64,000 bases of DNA from Pseudoxanthomonas dokdonensis (GCF_001431405.1 NZ_LDJL01000001.1:1-64000); one strand, 5' to 3'; shown: positions 46,889 to 57,025, counted from the stretch's first letter. The notes: generated by a model from the sequence alone, not told the origin. Translations and numbers: made by a program.

Positions 46889-47128
46889 GGCGACCAGCGG
46901 GTCACGCTGCATAGCGGCAGCCTAGAATTCACATTGTTATTCCTGGTCGCAGCGGTGAGCGAGGTGCCGGCTTTCGAGCGTTTTGTCTTGCGTGTGTACC
47001 GGTGTTGCCAGTGGTCATTGATGCTGCTTGCCGCCACCGCGCTCGTATTCGCCTACGCAATCATCGTGGTCAGTGCCACCCAGGGCGACAAGTACGGCAG
47101 ACATCTGCTGTCGTTGTTTGCCGGCTGA
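46889..47128 (+). pseudogene. Junction relic: Kef-antiporter start fused in frame to DUF2306 end
   Basis: 46889-46985 matches the start of the antiporter gene at 48258-48350 (HSGSLEFTLLFLVAAV against HSGGLEITLIFLLAAV), but the ATG is replaced by CTG. After about 36 unmatched bases, 47022-47128 repeats the last codons of the DUF2306 gene (LVFAYAIIVVSATQGDKYG). Both parts keep their native reading frame in one open frame that can be extended back to an ATG at 46844 (94 residues, two hydrophobic segments). It is most simply a recombination scar; expression as a small two-helix membrane protein is possible but unsupported by a good start site. Confidence 0.78.
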
Positions 47129-47331
47129 TCCAGTGCCGCCTGCCGGCACTGGACGGCGCTGCGTGCACCGCGCGCTGAGTCACCCGGCGACGTGTGTCTG
47201 GCACGAAACCCAATGCCGTAAAAAAAGCCCCGCGATTGCGGGGCCTTTTTGCATTATGCGTGAGCGGTCATCGCCTCAGCCGTTGTCGATCGCCGCGCTC
47301 TGCAACTTGAGTGTACCCGGTCCGTCCTGGT
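47022..47331. repeat. Direct repeat, right copy
   Basis: This is the partner of 45567-45877, offset 1,455 bp (1,454 after a one-base difference in the A-run). It includes the DUF2306 3' fragment, the same 9-bp-stem palindrome (47130-47152), the same terminator and the genuine 3' end of the right TonB-C-like gene. Confidence 0.88.
47219..47250. terminator. Bidirectional terminator (right copy)
   Basis: GCCCCGC (47227-47233) pairs with GCGGGGC (47238-47244), flanked by seven A residues and five T residues. It is identical in its core to the one at 45765-45796. Confidence 0.88.
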
Positions 47332-48106
47332 AGACCAGTCCGTCAACCAGCGCATCAGGCGAGAAGCCGGGTGAGAGACCTTCGATCGACCATTCGGTAC
47401 TTTCGCGTGGTCCAGGCACGTAACCGATCCACTGGCCGTATGCCCGCGAGAGGCCCATCGAGTAACTGACCGGCACGCGCAGGACTTGGTAGCTGCCAGC
47501 CTGCTTGTCTTCGTCGGCGGTGATTTTCCAGCGGCGGGCGGCGTCGATGCTGGCGTCGGCAAACATCTTCCGCCACTTGCGCATCTGCTCATCACTACCC
47601 TTCACCTGCAGGTTGACCTGCTCGGCGATGACATCGAGCACCCGTCCGTCGCCATCGACCTTCATGACCAGATAGACGTCCGCCGAAACACCGGCACGTG
47701 CTGCCTCGACTGGATAACTCGGCGCAGTCATTCTGGTCCGTTTACGCTGCTTTTGCTTGACCGGATAGAAGTTGAATCCGGTCAGTGCTATCTGCACCGC
47801 ACCATTGGCGGCCGGCTTGGCCACCAGTCGCAGGCTCATGTCGTTGACGACGATGGCATTGGCCGGCACTCCGGGGACAGGCTGGAACTTCCACTGGCGG
47901 ATGTTCTCATCCAGAAAGCCCTTGACGCCGGGTGAAATCTTGTCGGCCTTGTCCAGTTGATAGTCAACCAGACTGCCGTCGGGGTTGACGGTAATCGAAC
48001 CCGAAACCACCATCGCGGCTTCGGTGTCCACGGCCGGTGCCTGCGCCTGCACGACGCCCGCCCATGCAAACAACAACACGCATGCAAACCGAATAATCCT
48101 GCGCAT
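47276..48106 (-). CDS. Secreted TonB-C-like protein, right copy
   Basis: The 276-residue product has a strong ribosome-binding site (GGGAGGATCG) and a signal peptide ending near VQAQAP. Its TonB-C-like domain (PSYPVEAARAGVSADVYLVMKVDGDGRV, AARRWKI) lies at about residues 150-225. Without an N-terminal anchor or Pro-rich region it is unlikely to couple to ExbB/ExbD in the standard way, and its role is unknown. Its 3' end, not the left copy's, matches the tail left beside the intact DUF2306 gene, so this is probably the ancestral gene of the locus. It is divergent from the antiporter. Confidence 0.78.
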   Translation of the reverse strand: MRRIIRFACVLLFAWAGVVQAQAPAVDTEAAMVVSGSITVNPDGSLVDYQLDKADKISPGVKGFLDENIRQWKFQPVPGVPANAIVVNDMSLRLVAKPAANGAVQIALTGFNFYPVKQKQRKRTRMTAPSYPVEAARAGVSADVYLVMKVDGDGRVLDVIAEQVNLQVKGSDEQMRKWRKMFADASIDAARRWKITADEDKQAGSYQVLRVPVSYSMGLSRAYGQWIGYVPGPRESTEWSIEGLSPGFSPDALVDGLVYQDGPGTLKLQSAAIDNG

Positions 48107-48275
48107 CGATCCTCCCTGTAGGGTCACGCCGCTGGTCGCGGCCTGTCCCATCCTACCCCGCTGAATGAGAGTGAATCCACTTTGGGCCGGGCCCCCTCTT
48201 TCCTGTCGTGGTGCCAATATCGCCGTGGTCTGCCGTCATCGCCGGCTTCGGCCATAATGGCCAGCGAGGTGAATC

Positions 48276-50102
48276 ATGCATAGCGGCGGTCTAGAAATCA
48301 CATTGATATTCCTGCTGGCAGCGGTGGTCGCGGTGCCGGTGTTCAAGCGCTTTGGCCTGGGCGCGGTGCTGGCGTATCTGGTGGTCGGGGTGATGCTGGG
48401 TCCCTACGGTGCGCGCCTGGTCACCGATGCCGACCGGGTCCTGGGCGCGGCCGAAATCGGCGTGGTGATGATGCTGTTCGTCATCGGCCTGGAGTTGTCG
48501 CCGTCGCGGTTGCGGGTGATGCGCAAGCCGGTGTTCGGCGCCGGTGGCCTGCAGGTGTTGTTGAGCGGGCTGGCACTGGCCGCGCTGACCCTGCTGGCGG
48601 GGATGTCGTGGAAGGCGGCGCTGGTGATCGGACTGGGACTGGCCTTGTCTTCGACCGCGGTCGGTCTGCAGCTGCTGTCAGAACGCAAATCGCTGACCGC
48701 GCCGCATGGGCGGCTGGCATTCGCCATCCTGTTGTTCCAGGACGTGGCGGCGATTCCCTTGCTGGCTGCCATCCCCCTGCTCGCTGGCGCCACCGAGGGT
48801 GGCCCGCCGCTATGGGAGCTGGTGCTCAAAGCGGTGATCGCGATCGCCGCGCTGACCATCGGTGGCCGGCTGCTGCTGCGCCAGGTATTCCGTATTGTCG
48901 CCCGTTCGCAGATGCCGGAGGTGTTCACCGGTGCGGCCTTGCTGACGGTGCTGGGGTCGGCGTGGATCATGCAGGTGGCGGGATTGTCGGCCGGTCTTGG
49001 CGCGTTCCTGGCCGGGGTGCTGCTGGCCGACTCGGAATACCGGCACGAACTGGAATCGCAGATCGAGCCATTCAAGGGGCTGTTGCTGGGCCTGTTCTTC
49101 ATGGCCGTGGGCATGAGCATCGATCTGCAGCGGGTGTTGTCCGAGCCGATGACCATCGCCGGTCTGGTGGCGATGCTGATGATCGTCAAGTTCGCGATCC
49201 TGTACCTGGTCGGCCGCCGTCCGGGCGGTCTGGACATCCGCGAATCATTGCGGCTGGGCGCGGTGCTGGCGCTGGGCGGCGAATTCGCCTTCGTGGTGTT
49301 TTCCGAAGCCAGTCGGGTCGGCGTGATCGACATGGTGGCGCGCGACCGGCTGGTGGCCGCGGTCGGTCTGTCGATGGCGCTGACCCCACTGCTGGTGATC
49401 GTCATTGCCCGCTGGGCCAGTGCGGGACCGAAGAGCCGCGAGACGCGCGAATATGACCCCTTGCCCGAGGATGGTCAGCCGAAAGTGCTGATTGCCGGCT
49501 TTGGCCGCTTCGGCCAGGTGGTCGCGCGCCTGCTGGCCAGCCAGAAGCTGCCGTTCATCGTCATCGAGCATGACATCGAGCAGCTGGATTTCTCGCGCCG
49601 GTTCGGCAACACCATCTACTACGGCGATCCGGCAAAACCGGACCTGCTGCGCTCGGCGGGCGCGGCGTATGTCGAGGTCTTCGTGATCGCGATCGACGAC
49701 CCGGCCGAGTCACTGCGGGTCAGCGAGGTCATCCGTCATCTGTATCCGCAGGCAACCACCTTTGTACAGGCGCGTGACCGCCGGGTGGCGTGGGAGCTGA
49801 TGGATCTGGGCGCCAAGCCGATCCGCGAAGTGTTCTATTCCAGCCTGCGCACGGGCGAGAAAGTGCTGCGGGCGCTTGGCGTCAACGAAGAAGCCGCGCA
49901 TCGGATGGCCAAGCAGTTTGCCAGCCACGACGAGCGCCTGCTGATCGCGCAGCATGCCGTGCGCGATGACGAGGACGCCCTGCGGCAAAGCGCGGTCAGT
50001 GCGCGTCAGGAACTGGAAGAATTGCTCAATGCCGATGCCGGCGAAGGCCAGTTGGCGACGATTGCCTCGTCACGCCAGCCCGGCGAGGAATCGGCCAGTT
50101 GA
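48276..50102 (+). CDS. Kef-type (CPA2) cation:proton antiporter with a TrkA-N domain
   Basis: The 608-residue protein has an N-terminal antiporter domain of about 12 helices (residues 1-385) and a RCK/TrkA-N domain with a Rossmann nucleotide motif (VLIAGFGRFGQVVARLL, about 408-424). A charged helical tail follows. KefB/KefC proteins export K+ in exchange for H+, gated by glutathione adducts in E. coli; no KefF/KefG partner is nearby, so gating here is unknown. GAGG precedes the ATG. A copy of its first codons forms part of the junction relic at 46889. Confidence 0.88.
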   Translation: MHSGGLEITLIFLLAAVVAVPVFKRFGLGAVLAYLVVGVMLGPYGARLVTDADRVLGAAEIGVVMMLFVIGLELSPSRLRVMRKPVFGAGGLQVLLSGLALAALTLLAGMSWKAALVIGLGLALSSTAVGLQLLSERKSLTAPHGRLAFAILLFQDVAAIPLLAAIPLLAGATEGGPPLWELVLKAVIAIAALTIGGRLLLRQVFRIVARSQMPEVFTGAALLTVLGSAWIMQVAGLSAGLGAFLAGVLLADSEYRHELESQIEPFKGLLLGLFFMAVGMSIDLQRVLSEPMTIAGLVAMLMIVKFAILYLVGRRPGGLDIRESLRLGAVLALGGEFAFVVFSEASRVGVIDMVARDRLVAAVGLSMALTPLLVIVIARWASAGPKSRETREYDPLPEDGQPKVLIAGFGRFGQVVARLLASQKLPFIVIEHDIEQLDFSRRFGNTIYYGDPAKPDLLRSAGAAYVEVFVIAIDDPAESLRVSEVIRHLYPQATTFVQARDRRVAWELMDLGAKPIREVFYSSLRTGEKVLRALGVNEEAAHRMAKQFASHDERLLIAQHAVRDDEDALRQSAVSARQELEELLNADAGEGQLATIASSRQPGEESAS

Positions 50103-50204
50103 AACGGCGCTGATGCGATCGGGCGTGCATCGGCACGCGCTTGGCGACGCGGCACCCGTCGGGTTGAAGCGGCGGTCTGCCATTGCTGCCGGCGGACCGC
50201 TGGC

Positions 50205-53200
50205 TCAGGGCTGATCGCGCAGGAAGCGTGCCATCGATGCGCCGGCACCGGGTGTCATCGGCATGAACTCGGCAGCCACGTCGACGAAGCCGCGCATGAT
50301 CGCGATTTCGCGCGGGGTGCGGTTCAGCGCATCACGCAGGTCGGGATCAGCGCCTGCACGCAACAGCCGCTGCACCACCTTCACCAGGCCATGCAATGCG
50401 GCCAGATGCAGCGGGCCGAAGCCACGCGGATCCTGGCTTTCCAGCGACACGTCTTCGTCCAGCAGGTGCTCCAGGCCGGCCAGCACCACTTCTTCGTTGC
50501 AGGCCGTGCCCGGTTCGGCACGCGCACCCAGCAGCAGCAACAGCGGTGTCACCGAACCGGGCATGGCCAGACTTGAGCCCGCCGGGTCCGGCGCCGCGCC
50601 GGACAGCAGCAAGGTATCGAACAGCGCCAGCAGGCGCGCACGATCGCGTGCGGTGAAGCCATACAGCGCCGCGCAATGCAGCGGGCTCAATCCTTGTGCA
50701 TCACCGGCGTGGACATCGGCACCGGCGGTGAGCAGGCGCGAGGCGATATCCGGCAGGCCAAGGGCGGCGGCCAGCATCAGCACGGTGACCCCGCCGGGCA
50801 ACCGATGCTCGATGTCGGCACCGGCCTGCAACAGGGCATCGACGATGTCGGCCTGGCGCATGCTGACTGCCGCCGACAACGGCGTGGCGCCGGTGCCGGC
50901 GGCGTGTTGCGGATTGGCGCCGCGTTCGATCAACAGATCGACCACTTGCCGATGGCCGCCACCGGCCGCGCGTAACAGGGCGGTGCAGCCCTGCGCGTCG
51001 GGTGCGTCCACCGCAAAGCCCAGATCCAGCAGCCGGCGAACCGCATCGGCATCGCCCTGCATCGCCGCGGCCGGCAGATCCGCCTCGCGCAGCGCGCGCC
51101 TGGGCAGCGGCCAGCCACGCCAATCCAGCCAATCGGCCAGATCCCGCCGGCCACTGGCCAGCGCCACCCCGAGCGGGGTCTGCCCGTCAGCAGCGCGCGC
51201 GGTCGGGCTGGCGCCCTTGGCGATCAGTTGTTTCAGTGCCGGTTCGCGTTCCAGCGCGGCGGCCAGATGCAGGGCGGTCATGCCGTGGCTGTCGCGGGCT
51301 TCGCGATCGACGCCGATGTCCAGCAACCGGTCCAGCAACCGTGACCAGCCCAGCCGTACCGCCAGCGACAGGTTTGGATCGCCGTGCACGCCAGCGGCGG
51401 CGAACGGATCGGCACCGCGCTCGAGCAGTTCCAGTGCGAACTGCTCGAGCCCGCGATGGCCGACGTCGGCCTGGGCACAGGCACTGAGGAATCGCGCCAG
51501 GCCACCGGCGCCGGCCGGCGATACCGCATGGCGCAGGTAAACCTGTACCGCCGGCACCGCTTCGGCGCCACGCGACAGCAATGCGAACAAGGGCGTGTCG
51601 CCGACCGCATCGGTGGTTTCGGCTGCTGCCCCATGCCGCAGCAGCCACTCGACATGGCCGGGTACCAGCGCCAGGTCCGGTGCGTGCAGCAGATTGCCCA
51701 GGTCACGTGCGCTGCACAGGGCCAGCACCGACGCCAGCGAGGCATCGGCATTGCCGGCCTTGAGCGCTTCGCGCACCACCGCGATCGGCGCCCGGTCAGG
51801 CAATACCTGTTCGTCCTGCGCGGTCACCGCGCTGGGCAGCGGATAGGTCGGGTCCAGGGCGCTGACAATGCTCCAGCGGCCGGCGGCGGCGGCAATATCC
51901 ACCGCGCGCTTGCCGTGGCTGTCGGCCTGGTCGGCATCGACGCCCCATTCCAGCAGTCGCCGCAACAGCGCCGGCGAGACCAGCTCGCCGCTGCAGGCCA
52001 GCCATGCAGCGTTGCGCTGTTCGGCATCGACCGCGGCGACGTCGGCATTCGCCTCGGCCAGTTTTTCCAGCACCGCGATGCGCCCGGCACGGGCCGCTTC
52101 CAGCCATGGCGTGCGACCTTCGGCATCGGCCACGTTGACCTCTGCACCGGCCGCCAGCAGGGCATCGACCACTTCGACGTTGCCGGCCTGCGCGGCCTGA
52201 TGCAGCGCAGTGCGCTGGCGAGTATCGCGGGTGGCGACCCTGGCCTTGTGCTTGAGCAGCAGCAACACGCCTGCCGGGTCGTCCTCGTCGGTGGCCGCCG
52301 CAGCCAGCAATGCCGGCTGGCCGGCAGCGGGTTCGGGCTTGGCGCCGCGCTCCAGCAGGAACCTGGCCAAGCGCCAGTTGCCGGCGATGCAGGCAATCGC
52401 CAACGGCGACTGGCCCTCATGATTGAGTGCGTCGATGTCGGCGGCGGCATCGCGCAGCAGCGCCGCTACACCGGGATCGGAGCTGCGTGCGGCATGGTGC
52501 AGCGGGGTGTTGCCTTCGTTGTCGGCGACCCGCGGGTCGGCGCCGTTGGCCAGCAGCGTGGTCACCGCATCCGGGCGGCCATGCCAGCTGTCGCGGGTAG
52601 CGGCCAGCAAAGGTGTCAGCCCGGCATGGCTGTGGTTGAGGTCGACACCATGCGCAATCAGCGCACGCAGCAGGCGCAGATCCGGCAATACCGCCGCCAA
52701 CACCCCCAGGCTGCGCTGATCACGCGAGCCCGGCGCCGGCAATGCATGGGCATCAGCGCCGGCATCGAGCAGTTCCAGCGCGCGTTCGACACGGCCGCCG
52801 CGGGCGGCCTCGAACAGGGCGTGGTCGAGATTGGGATGTTCTTCAACCGGCGCAGCCGTATCCGCGCTGGCGACTGGAGCCGGCATCTGCACCACCGGCA
52901 GGCCACGCGCGGCTACCACCCGCTGCAGGCCCCAGTGCAATGCCGGCGACAGCAGTACACCGGCCACCGCCAGTGTCCAGCGGTTGCTTTCGGCCAGCAG
53001 CCCCGGCCATGCCAGCAGCAGACCGATGCCGAGCTGGGTTGCGACCAGCGCCGCCACCCCCAGGCCTCGCCACGCATGGAAGTCACGTTCGGCCAGCAGC
53101 CGCCAGCGCGATGCCAGGGCCCCGCCTTCGCGTTCCAGTTCCTGCCACAAAGGCCAGGTCCGCCACAGTCCAATCAGCAGCAGGCCGATCACCGCGCTCA

Positions 53201-53513
53201 GTGCCATCGTCGCCGGCAGGCTGCCGCTGTCGCGCACCGCAGCCAGCGGCCACGCCAGCAGGGCGCCGGCAATGGCAAAGGCAGCAGTCCAGGCCAGCAG
53301 CAGACCGGGAATGTCCTGTTGCAGGCGCAACCGCGACGGTGCGCGGCGGGTGTCACGCTGCCACGACACCGCCAGCGCCCAGGCCGGCTGCGCTAGGCAC
53401 ACCATCACCGCGGCGACGATGCCGCCGAAACCGGCCAGCAGCCACAGCACGCTCGCCGTGGCCAATGCAATCGCGCTTGCCTTGCGCAGGGAAACGACGC
53501 GGTTGTCAGGCAT
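50205..53513 (-). CDS. Large membrane-anchored ankyrin-repeat protein
   Basis: The 1,102-residue protein starts with about five hydrophobic helices (residues about 12-215). The rest, to near the C-terminus, is ankyrin repeats, many with the standard G-x-TPLHxAA and LLxxGAD pattern (for example NEGNTPLHHAARSSDPGVAALL, HGMTALHLAAALEREPALKQLI). I estimate some 20 repeats, several degenerate. It is probably an inner-membrane scaffold whose repeats lie in the cytoplasm, but the partner is unknown. The ATG at 53513 overlaps the ycgL stop region by 8 nt, so it is expressed behind ycgL. Confidence 0.83.
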   Translation of the reverse strand: MPDNRVVSLRKASAIALATASVLWLLAGFGGIVAAVMVCLAQPAWALAVSWQRDTRRAPSRLRLQQDIPGLLLAWTAAFAIAGALLAWPLAAVRDSGSLPATMALSAVIGLLLIGLWRTWPLWQELEREGGALASRWRLLAERDFHAWRGLGVAALVATQLGIGLLLAWPGLLAESNRWTLAVAGVLLSPALHWGLQRVVAARGLPVVQMPAPVASADTAAPVEEHPNLDHALFEAARGGRVERALELLDAGADAHALPAPGSRDQRSLGVLAAVLPDLRLLRALIAHGVDLNHSHAGLTPLLAATRDSWHGRPDAVTTLLANGADPRVADNEGNTPLHHAARSSDPGVAALLRDAAADIDALNHEGQSPLAIACIAGNWRLARFLLERGAKPEPAAGQPALLAAAATDEDDPAGVLLLLKHKARVATRDTRQRTALHQAAQAGNVEVVDALLAAGAEVNVADAEGRTPWLEAARAGRIAVLEKLAEANADVAAVDAEQRNAAWLACSGELVSPALLRRLLEWGVDADQADSHGKRAVDIAAAAGRWSIVSALDPTYPLPSAVTAQDEQVLPDRAPIAVVREALKAGNADASLASVLALCSARDLGNLLHAPDLALVPGHVEWLLRHGAAAETTDAVGDTPLFALLSRGAEAVPAVQVYLRHAVSPAGAGGLARFLSACAQADVGHRGLEQFALELLERGADPFAAAGVHGDPNLSLAVRLGWSRLLDRLLDIGVDREARDSHGMTALHLAAALEREPALKQLIAKGASPTARAADGQTPLGVALASGRRDLADWLDWRGWPLPRRALREADLPAAAMQGDADAVRRLLDLGFAVDAPDAQGCTALLRAAGGGHRQVVDLLIERGANPQHAAGTGATPLSAAVSMRQADIVDALLQAGADIEHRLPGGVTVLMLAAALGLPDIASRLLTAGADVHAGDAQGLSPLHCAALYGFTARDRARLLALFDTLLLSGAAPDPAGSSLAMPGSVTPLLLLLGARAEPGTACNEEVVLAGLEHLLDEDVSLESQDPRGFGPLHLAALHGLVKVVQRLLRAGADPDLRDALNRTPREIAIMRGFVDVAAEFMPMTPGAGASMARFLRDQP

Positions 53514-53763
53514 CGGCGAGATCGCTGCCTTCGTGCACCGGTGGAAATTGCAGGTGATAGCCCTGCTGCGCCAGATTGTCGCGGACCACCGCTGCATCGA
53601 CCCGGGCCAGCTTGCGCTCCGGGGTCAGGGCCACGTCCAGCACGAATTCGAGCCGGCCCAGCGAATCTCGCAGCGCGTCGGGCAGTGATTCGAAATCATC
53701 ACGGCAGGCCAGGTAAACATAGGTGTCGGCTTTTCGCTGGCTCTTGTAGACGTAGGCTTGCAT
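53506..53763 (-). CDS. ycgL: YcgL-domain protein
   Basis: The 85-residue protein matches the YcgL family in its opening (MQAYVYKSQRKADTYVYLA), the LGRLEFVLDVAL middle and the GYHLQFPP end. The family is a small alpha/beta fold of unknown role; in E. coli ycgL lies near cell-division inhibitor minCDE. It overlaps the ankyrin gene by 8 nt (53506-53513), implying co-translation. The 190 bp upstream, up to the peptidase gene, show no further gene. Confidence 0.88.
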   Translation of the reverse strand: MQAYVYKSQRKADTYVYLACRDDFESLPDALRDSLGRLEFVLDVALTPERKLARVDAAVVRDNLAQQGYHLQFPPVHEGSDLADA

Positions 53764-53953
53764 TTGGCCGGCAGCACCAGGGTTTAGGGGGACATGGAAT
53801 TGTGGAGTAAATGACCGCCTCGTGAAACCCGCGCTGATTCAGTGATGTGTGTGAAGTGTTGAGTAGAGTCACGCTTGCCGTGACCAACGGCGCAGGCCAG
53901 GGCCGGCCGGCGGCTGCTACGCTTGCCGGTTCATGCAACCGACCGGACTTCCG

Positions 53954-56326
53954 ATGCGCCACGTTTTGCCTGCATTGCTGCTGCCATTGACGCTGTTGGC
54001 CGCTGTGCCCAGCCTCGCCCAGGACACCACGCCGCTGACCATCGAGCAGGTGATGGCCGATCCGGACTGGATCGGGCCGCCAGTGGAGGACGCCTGGTGG
54101 GCATGGGATGGCCAGCAGGTGCAGTACGAAATCAAGCGCGATGCCAGCCTGGTCCGCGATACCTACCGGCAGCCGGTCGGCGGCGGCGCCCCGACCCTGG
54201 TCGATGCCGCCCAGCGCAGCCAGCTGGATGCGTCCCACCCGGTCTATGACCATGACCGCCAGCGGATGCTGTTCGTGCGCAACGGCGATGTGTTCCTGCG
54301 CGACCTGCGCAGCGGCAGCCTGACCCAGCTCAGCCGCAGCAATGAAACCGAAGCCGAGCCGCGCTTCAGCAGCAATGGCGGCGCCATCTGGCGGGTCGAC
54401 AACCAGTGGTACCAGTGGTCGCAGGGCAGCGGCGTCAGCGAGGCCAGTGACCTGAAGGCGGAAAAGGACCCAGCCGATGCCGACAAGCCCGATGGCCTGC
54501 GCGCGCAGCAACTGCGGATGCTGTCCACCCTGGAAAAAGACAAGTCTCTGCGCGAGGCGGCCAAGCAGCAGGCCGAAGCCTGGCGCAAGGCCGACCCGAC
54601 CCGGGCGCCCTTGCCGGCCTATCTGGGCGACAAGGTTGAAATCGTCGACAGCTCGCTGTCGCCGGATGGCCGCCATTTGCTGGTGGTCACCCAGGAAAAG
54701 GACGCCGATGCGGGCAAGGCCGGCAAGATGCCGCAGTACGTCACCGAATCCGGCTATGAGGAATTCAAGGAAGTCCGCACCCGCGTCGGCCACAATGCAC
54801 CGGTCGCGCAGTCGCTGTGGCTGGTCGATGTTGCCAGCGGCACGGTCAGGGCACTGGATTTTTCCAGTCTGCCGGGCATCGACCAGGATCCGCTGGCCAA
54901 GCTGCGCAAGCAGGCTGGCCAGGAGGCGCTGAAGGGCAACCGCCCGGTGCGGATCGAGAACGACAGCACCGGCCAGGCGATGATCTGGTCCGACGACGGC
55001 CAGCAGGTGGCGGTGCAGATCCATTCCATCGACAACAAGGATCGCTGGATTGCCAGCGTCGATTTCGACAAGGCACGCCTGCAGCCACGCCACCGGCTGA
55101 CCGATGCGGCCTGGATCAACTGGGGCTTCAACGAGTTCGGCTGGTTGCCCGACAACCGCACGCTGTGGCTGCTGTCGGAACAGGATGGCCATTCGCACTT
55201 CTATACCCAGCAGGGCAGCGGCAAGGCCCGCCAGCACACCTCGGGCAACTGGGAAGTGTCGGCGCCGGATATCAGCAGTGACGGCCGCAGCGCGTATTTC
55301 CTGTGCAACCGTGAGCGTCCGGCCGATTACGAAGTCTGCCAGCTCGACCTGGGCAGCGACCAGGTGCGTGAAGTCACCGCCCTGGACGGCGTTGAAAGCT
55401 TCAGCCTGTCGCCCGACGGCCGGCAGTTGCTGGTGCGCCATTCACGCGCCTATCTGCCCACCCAGATCAGCGTGGTCGGCATCGACGGCAGCGGTGCGCG
55501 CCAGTTGACCGATACCCGTACCGCCGCGTTCAAGTCGCGCGACTGGATCCAGCCGCAGATCGTGCAGGTGCCGTCCTCGCACGGTGCCGGCCATGTCTGG
55601 GCCAAGTATTACGGCCCGGCGCAATTGCAGCCGGGCAAGCAGTATCCGATCGTGATGTTCGTGCATGGTGCCGGTTACCTGCAGAACGTGCACATGCGCT
55701 ATCCGGCTTATTTCCGTGAGCAGATGTTCCACAACCTGCTGGTGCAAAAGGGCTACATCGTGCTGGACATGGATTACCGCGGCAGCGAAGGCTACGGTCG
55801 CGACTGGCGCACGGCGATCTATCGCAACATGGGTCATCCGGAACTTGAGGATTACCTGGACGGGCTGGACTGGCTGGTCGCCAACAAGCAGGGCGACCGC
55901 GACCACGCCGGCATCTATGGCGGCAGCTACGGCGGCTTCATGACCTTCATGGCGCTGTTCCGCGAGCCGGGCGTGTTCAAGGCCGGTGCCGCGCTGCGTC
56001 CGGTCACCGACTGGACCCAGTACAACCACGAGTACACCAGCAACATCCTCAACACCCCCGACATCGATCCGGAGGCCTATCGCGTCTCCTCGCCCATCGA
56101 ATATGCCGGCGGCCTGCAGGATCACCTGCTGATCGCGCACGGCATGGTCGATGACAATGTGTTCTTCAAGGACTCGGTGGTGCTGACCCAGAAGCTGATC
56201 GAGTTGCACAAGGACAATTGGGAAATCGCCCCCTATCCGCTGGAACCGCATGGCTTCACCCGCGCCGATTCCTGGCTGGACGAGTACAAGCGCATCCTCA
56301 AGCTGTTCGAAAGCAATCTGAAGTAA
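53954..56326 (+). CDS. S9-family prolyl oligopeptidase/dipeptidyl peptidase IV-like enzyme, exported
   Basis: The 790-residue precursor has a signal peptide ([20 protein letters not shown]), a beta-propeller N-terminal half resembling DPP IV, and an alpha/beta-hydrolase C-terminal domain (from about 550). The catalytic triad is visible: Ser in YGGSYGGFM (about 662), Asp in GMVDDNVFF and His in LEPHGFTR. It probably trims proline-containing peptides in the periplasm. An in-frame ATG seven codons upstream is less likely because it precedes the signal peptide. A small membrane protein gene follows 5 bp later. Confidence 0.88.
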   Translation: MRHVLPALLLPLTLLAAVPSLAQDTTPLTIEQVMADPDWIGPPVEDAWWAWDGQQVQYEIKRDASLVRDTYRQPVGGGAPTLVDAAQRSQLDASHPVYDHDRQRMLFVRNGDVFLRDLRSGSLTQLSRSNETEAEPRFSSNGGAIWRVDNQWYQWSQGSGVSEASDLKAEKDPADADKPDGLRAQQLRMLSTLEKDKSLREAAKQQAEAWRKADPTRAPLPAYLGDKVEIVDSSLSPDGRHLLVVTQEKDADAGKAGKMPQYVTESGYEEFKEVRTRVGHNAPVAQSLWLVDVASGTVRALDFSSLPGIDQDPLAKLRKQAGQEALKGNRPVRIENDSTGQAMIWSDDGQQVAVQIHSIDNKDRWIASVDFDKARLQPRHRLTDAAWINWGFNEFGWLPDNRTLWLLSEQDGHSHFYTQQGSGKARQHTSGNWEVSAPDISSDGRSAYFLCNRERPADYEVCQLDLGSDQVREVTALDGVESFSLSPDGRQLLVRHSRAYLPTQISVVGIDGSGARQLTDTRTAAFKSRDWIQPQIVQVPSSHGAGHVWAKYYGPAQLQPGKQYPIVMFVHGAGYLQNVHMRYPAYFREQMFHNLLVQKGYIVLDMDYRGSEGYGRDWRTAIYRNMGHPELEDYLDGLDWLVANKQGDRDHAGIYGGSYGGFMTFMALFREPGVFKAGAALRPVTDWTQYNHEYTSNILNTPDIDPEAYRVSSPIEYAGGLQDHLLIAHGMVDDNVFFKDSVVLTQKLIELHKDNWEIAPYPLEPHGFTRADSWLDEYKRILKLFESNLK

Positions 56327-56331
56327 GCCTG

Positions 56332-56892
56332 ATGCCGCTACCGCCGCCACTGCCCGCCGCACCGCGTTCGCAATTCGTGACGGTGCTGGCGTGGCTGTCG
56401 CTGGCGATGGCCGTGCTTGGCATCGCCAGTGGCCTGCTGCAGGCGCTGGCGTGGCTGGTGACGCCGTCCGGGCCGACGCCGATGGCGTTGCTGCAGGGCA
56501 TGGCGCCGCAGATCCAGTTGCCGCCGCTGCTGGAGTGGAGCCTGCGCCACAGCCAGGCATTGCTGCTGGCCTCGTTGCTGTCCAGCGTGATCACGGCCTG
56601 GGTTTCGTGGCGGCTGCTGCAGCGGCGGGACTGGGCGCGGCGGGCGTTCATCGCCCTGCTGCTGGCCGGCGCGGCGATGGCCGTCGCCGGTGCGGTCGCC
56701 TTCGCCGGCATGATGGCCTGGGCCAGGCAGTTGTCGGGGCTGGATCCGGCCAGCATCGATCCGGCCATCGCAACCCTGCAGTCAGCCCTGAGCATCACCC
56801 TCTATGCCGGCGTCGCGATGATCTGCGTGCTGCACCTGTATCTGTGCTGGAAGCTGTGCACGCCGGCGATCCGTGCCGAGTTCGAGCGCTGA
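56332..56892 (+). CDS. Small four-helix membrane protein, unknown function
   Basis: The 186-residue product has a Pro-rich start (PLPPPLPAAPR), then hydrophobic segments at about 14-42, 68-92, 100-125 and 150-175. It begins 5 bp after the S9 peptidase stop and is certainly cotranscribed with it. I recognise no family. Confidence 0.65.
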   Translation: MPLPPPLPAAPRSQFVTVLAWLSLAMAVLGIASGLLQALAWLVTPSGPTPMALLQGMAPQIQLPPLLEWSLRHSQALLLASLLSSVITAWVSWRLLQRRDWARRAFIALLLAGAAMAVAGAVAFAGMMAWARQLSGLDPASIDPAIATLQSALSITLYAGVAMICVLHLYLCWKLCTPAIRAEFER

Positions 56893-56978
56893 TCGCCCAG
56901 CGCTGATTGCCTTGCCAGCGCGTGCGGGTGCGCGCCCCAGGCTGGCCGCGACTACCGCCGGCCACCGATAATGCCCGA

Positions 56979-56992
56979 TTGATCACAATCAA
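56979..56992. promoter_or_regulatory. Perfect FNR/Anr-type binding site upstream of hemF
   Basis: TTGATCACAATCAA matches the FNR consensus TTGAT-N4-ATCAA exactly. Its centre (56985.5) is 40.5 bp before the hemF ATG. A possible -10, TAGACT (57014-57019), would set transcription near 57026, which places the box at about -41, the class II activator position, and would make the mRNA almost leaderless. In P. aeruginosa hemF is known to be controlled by Anr and Dnr. Confidence 0.78.
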
Positions 56993-57025
56993 TGCACCAT
57001 CAAGGGGCAGGGGTAGACTAGCGAT

